Part shown: in pieces, positions 61,033-64,000 of the stretch
Position numbering within the stretch: the first letter of the stretch is position 1
Layout: each line of letters starts with the position of its first letter
DNA from: an uncultured Duncaniella sp.
GTDB taxonomy: Bacteria; Bacteroidota; Bacteroidia; Bacteroidales; Muribaculaceae
Direction: 5' to 3'
Assembly: GCA_910589485.1 (NCBI GenBank)
Contig: CAJUSW010000006.1
Span: 62,001-126,000 of the forward strand
Length of the DNA stretch: 64,000 nt
The notes under the pieces: generated by a model
Seen by the model: the letters and a program-made list of their open reading frames with translations, nothing else
Database searches by the model: none
What the model was told of the DNA's origin: nothing
Position numbers and translations under genes: made by a program

Positions 61033-64000
61033 TCAATATTTCGACGGGGCTACTCCAAACTCGTTCTTGAAGCATTTGCGGAAATACACCAGGTCGTTGA
61101 ATCCCGAGCGGAAAGCGGCCTCGGATATTCCCGCTCCCTCCCTGATGAGACGGGCGGCATGGTTGAGGCGCAGTTTTCTCAGGTATTCTATGCCCGACAT
61201 GCCGGTGAGCGACTTTATCTTGCGGTAGAATGTGGAGTGGCTCATGTGCATCTTGTCCTGGATGAAGCTCATGTCGAGGTTCTCGTTGTCGATATTCTCC
61301 TCGATGAGCTTGTTGAACTTGAGCATGAACTGCTCGTCGAGCTGACTGAGGCGTATTTCCTGGCCGGTGGGCTTCTCCTGATCCTTACCGTCGACGGCGG
61401 TGGCGGTGGTGGGTGCGGGCGAGGCTGAGGCGGCTTCATTGCCGGCGAGCGATGCGAAGAACGAGGCCATCCTGCGGCGCGACTCCATGAGGTTGGCTAT
61501 GCGGCTCTCGAGGAGCTTGGCGCTGAATGGCTTGGTGAGATACGAGTCAGCTCCGCTCTGATAGCCCTCCTCCTTGTCGCTGAGCGAGTCCTTGGCGGTG
61601 AGCAGGATCACGGGGATATGGCTCGTGGCTATCGACTGCTTGAGTGTGTGGCACAGCTCTATGCCGTCCATCACGGGCATCATTATGTCGCTCACTATCA
61701 CGTCGGGCTGATGAGTGCGGGCCTGTTCCAGACCCTCCTTGCCGTTGACGGCTCCGTACACGCGATATTTCTCGCCGAGGGTCTCCTCCACGTAATTGCG
61801 TATGTCGTCATTGTCCTCCACGATGAGGATGGACGGGCGGTTGTCGCCGGCCTCGCTTTCGGCCTCCATCTCTCCGGTGGCCATCCCTTCCTCCTCGGTT
61901 CCATCCATGGAATCCGCCTCCTTGTGCTGGGCCTGGGGATAGGTATCGTCCATGGGGATGGCGAAGCGGAATGTCGCGCCCTTGTTCTCCTCGCTCTCCA
62001 CCTCGATTGTGCCGTGATGGAGCATTGTGAGCGATTTCACAAGGGCGAGTCCTATGCCGGTGCCCGAGGCCTGATGCTTCCCCTTGGCCTGATAATAGCG
62101 GTCGAAGATATGTGGCAGGGCCTCGGCCGAGATGCCGTAGCCGGTGTCGGTCACGCTTATCACCGCGCTGTCCCCCTCCTTGCCCGACTCGCGCGAGAGG
62201 CTGAGGGTGATGGTGCCGTCGGGGGTATATTTCAGAGCGTTGCTCAGGAGATTATTGATCACTATAGATATCACCTCGGGGTCGTAGTACAGCTCGCCTA
62301 TGGAGTGGTCACACTCTATCACGAACTTCACGCCGGCATTGCGGTTCAGCTCCTTGAAGCGCAGGCCTATCTCGGTCACGAGCGTGTCGAGGCGCCCTTT
62401 GGTCACGCACAGGTTGCGGTTCTGGGTCTCGGCCTTGCGGAATTCCAGTATCTGGTTGATGAGGTTGAGCAGTCTCATCGAGCTCTTGTGTATCAGCTTC
62501 ACGCGGGTCTTATGTCCGGTGTCGAGGGTGTCGTCGGCCACGAGATCCTCGAGCGGGCCCAGGATGAGGGTGAGCGGGGTGCGCAGCTCGTGGGTGATGT
62601 TGGTGAAGAAGCGCAGGCGCTCGTTGTTGAGTTCGAGCTCGCTGGCGGTCTTGCGCCTCTCCAGCTCGAGGGTGCTCTCAAATCTCACCCTGCGGTTGTA
62701 GATCCTCACGGCCAGGATGATGGCGGTAGCGGCGAGCAGGAAGTACAGGAGCTTGGCCCACCATGTGAGCCACAGGGGCGGGGTGATCACGATTGTCACC
62801 GACGATACCGAGCTCTCCTCCCAGTTCTGGTTGCTGAGGCGGGCCCTGACGTTGAACACGTATTTCCCCGGCTGGAGATACCTGAACGATACTTCATTGT
62901 CGTTTCTCACGTTAATCCATTCATCGCCAAGCCCTATCATCTGGTAGGCATACTCCACAAGGTGGCTTTGGGCGAAATCATCGACAGTGAAGTGCACCGT
63001 GAACGAATTGCGGTCATAGTCGAGCTTCACCTGCCCATCGGGCACAGGCAGGATGTCGACCCGCTCGTCCACTTTGCCGGGCACGCTTATCTCGGTGATC
63101 TTGACCGGTACAGGGGGCAGATTCACGTCCACATCCCTGGGGTCGAACACACACAGCGAGTTGAGCGAGCTGAAGTACATCTCGCCGTTGGTGCTCATGG
63201 CCACGCTGTGGTCCACAAACGAGTTTCGCGGCACCCCCTGGTGATAGTCGTAGTTCTCTATCTTGGAGGTTCGCTTGTTCCATCGGCCCAGGCCGTTGTT
63301 GGTGCTGAACCACACGTTGCCCCATAGGTCCTCGCTGATGGCACGTATGTGCACATCCTCCAGGCCATTGTCGTAGGTATAGTTCTTGATCTCGCTGAAA
63401 TCGTTGGGCTGGGTCACGCACGAGAGGCCGTCCTGTCCCGCGATCCACATCCATCCGCGCGAGTCGCAGTATATGTCCTTGATAGCATTGGATATAATGT
63501 CGCCCGCGCTCGTGAGATACTTTATGAAATTGAAGGCGCGGTCGAAGATGAACACTCCCGTGCCGTAGGTGCCCACCCATATGCGTCCCTCCTTGTCGGG
63601 GGTTATGGCATTGATGGAGAGGTGCATCACGGGGTTGGGCAGATCCTCCATCTGGGTCACCTTCCCGTCCTTGAGTCTGCACAGGCCCTGGTCGGTGCCT
63701 ATGAGGTAATCGCCGTTGCCGTCGGGGCAGATGATCAACACCGTCATGCGGCGTCCGGGCATGGGGATGTCGACGGAGCGCCCGGTGGCGAGGTCATATT
63801 CCCGAAGTCCATCCTCATAAAGTCCGAGCAATACCTTTCCTTCCCCTTTGTCGTACATGGCTGTGACGGGACTTGGCGACGGTATGGGCGAGCGTCTCAC
63901 AATCTTCTTGTCATGTATCCACACCAGTTCGCCTATACATCCGCCTATCACATCCCCGTCGGGCAGAGCCATGAGCGACGAGGCCGTGCAGTCCTTGATA
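61033..64000 (-). CDS. Hybrid two-component system protein (HTCS), 5' end outside window
   Basis: The frame is open through the window edge, so the N-terminus is missing. Visible in order: beta-propeller repeats (ITPDKEGRIWVGTYGTGVF), a Y_Y_Y domain, a membrane helix (WAKLLYFLLAATAIILAV), a histidine kinase with FFTNITHELRTPLTLILGP and HATPase motifs, a receiver domain with the phosphoryl Asp in DVIVSDIMMPVMDG, and an AraC-type DNA-binding domain at the end. HTCS proteins sense periplasmic oligosaccharides and switch on the neighbouring PUL genes. It likely controls the GH43-DUF4861 and GH30-GH2 operons. Confidence 0.94.
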   Translation of the reverse strand, partial: IKDCTASSLMALPDGDVIGGCIGELVWIHDKKIVRRSPIPSPSPVTAMYDKGEGKVLLGLYEDGLREYDLATGRSVDIPMPGRRMTVLIICPDGNGDYLIGTDQGLCRLKDGKVTQMEDLPNPVMHLSINAITPDKEGRIWVGTYGTGVFIFDRAFNFIKYLTSAGDIISNAIKDIYCDSRGWMWIAGQDGLSCVTQPNDFSEIKNYTYDNGLEDVHIRAISEDLWGNVWFSTNNGLGRWNKRTSKIENYDYHQGVPRNSFVDHSVAMSTNGEMYFSSLNSLCVFDPRDVDVNLPPVPVKITEISVPGKVDERVDILPVPDGQVKLDYDRNSFTVHFTVDDFAQSHLVEYAYQMIGLGDEWINVRNDNEVSFRYLQPGKYVFNVRARLSNQNWEESSVSSVTIVITPPLWLTWWAKLLYFLLAATAIILAVRIYNRRVRFESTLELERRKTASELELNNERLRFFTNITHELRTPLTLILGPLEDLVADDTLDTGHKTRVKLIHKSSMRLLNLINQILEFRKAETQNRNLCVTKGRLDTLVTEIGLRFKELNRNAGVKFVIECDHSIGELYYDPEVISIVINNLLSNALKYTPDGTITLSLSRESGKEGDSAVISVTDTGYGISAEALPHIFDRYYQAKGKHQASGTGIGLALVKSLTMLHHGTIEVESEENKGATFRFAIPMDDTYPQAQHKEADSMDGTEEEGMATGEMEAESEAGDNRPSILIVEDNDDIRNYVEETLGEKYRVYGAVNGKEGLEQARTHQPDVIVSDIMMPVMDGIELCHTLKQSIATSHIPVILLTAKDSLSDKEEGYQSGADSYLTKPFSAKLLESRIANLMESRRRMASFFASLAGNEAASASPAPTTATAVDGKDQEKPTGQEIRLSQLDEQFMLKFNKLIEENIDNENLDMSFIQDKMHMSHSTFYRKIKSLTGMSGIEYLRKLRLNHAARLIREGAGISEAAFRSGFNDLVYFRKCFKNEFGVAPSKY

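Noticed and set aside
1..64000. tRNA, rRNA or tmRNA genes
   Set aside because: I looked for T-arm motifs (GTTCGA or GTTCAA in a cloverleaf setting) and conserved rRNA segments and saw none.

Overview
The window looks like a chromosome segment of a gut member of the order Bacteroidales, most likely Muribaculaceae. The evidence is SusC/SusD outer-membrane pairs, a hybrid two-component regulator next to glycoside hydrolases, Bacteroidota promoters (TTTG or TTGA, about 19 nt, then TAnnTTTG), many lipoproteins with an N-terminal Cys, and Bacteroidales-only families (DUF6452, DUF6048, the Bacteroidota LptE type, DUF4861). The family assignment is inference. Coding density is high and GC is moderately high, so the opposite strand carries many long open frames with no function.

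Layout. 1-3.9 kb: a glycosyltransferase cut by the window edge, a nitroreductase, the DUF6452-DUF6048 pair and PhoH. 3.9-5.3 kb: repeat-rich spacer and a low-complexity hypothetical gene. 5.4-9.0 kb (-): hpt-adk-xseB-M13 peptidase, driven by a clear promoter. 9.0-10.0 kb: a structured-RNA-like element and a decayed secreted-protein gene. 10.0-12.4 kb (-): tpx, a periplasmic protein and rplS. 12.7-17.6 kb (+): rimP-nusA-infB. 17.8-25.5 kb (-): pyrG-yidC-LRR protein-trmB-mrp-folK, where folK seems to begin with a rare ATC codon. 25.6-27.2 kb (+): HAD phosphatase and ribF. 27.4-31.2 kb (-): a SusA-like GH13 enzyme and a beta-helix protein of AT-richer composition. 31.4-34.6 kb (+): complete proline pathway proC-proB-proA. 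34.8-38.5 kb (-): ABC exporter, secG, a repeat protein and lptE.

38.8-47 kb (+) is a nutrient-uptake locus: a membrane-spanning TPR/AraC regulator, SusC, SusD and a TlpA-like lipoprotein, with no carbohydrate-active enzyme. A MFS exporter and rlmN follow on the minus strand. Next comes a lipoprotein/ATPase/permease set (49.5-53.1 kb, +). 53.2-64 kb (-) is a polysaccharide-degradation cluster: GH2, GH30, DUF4861, a double GH43 and a hybrid sensor-regulator that runs off the window. This suggests breakdown of an arabinose/xylose/galactose-containing plant glycan.

The most unusual signals are non-coding. Two 187-bp copies (four mismatches by eye, opposite orientation, about 5.3 kb apart) of a foldback, MITE-like element sit at 45.57 and 50.86 kb. 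One copy truncates the susD-like gene, and removing it restores an ATGA overlap with the next gene. A separate family of TATAGAG/GTTTA AT-rich arrays occupies intergenic spacers. Two of these arrays form very long inverted repeats exactly between convergent genes.
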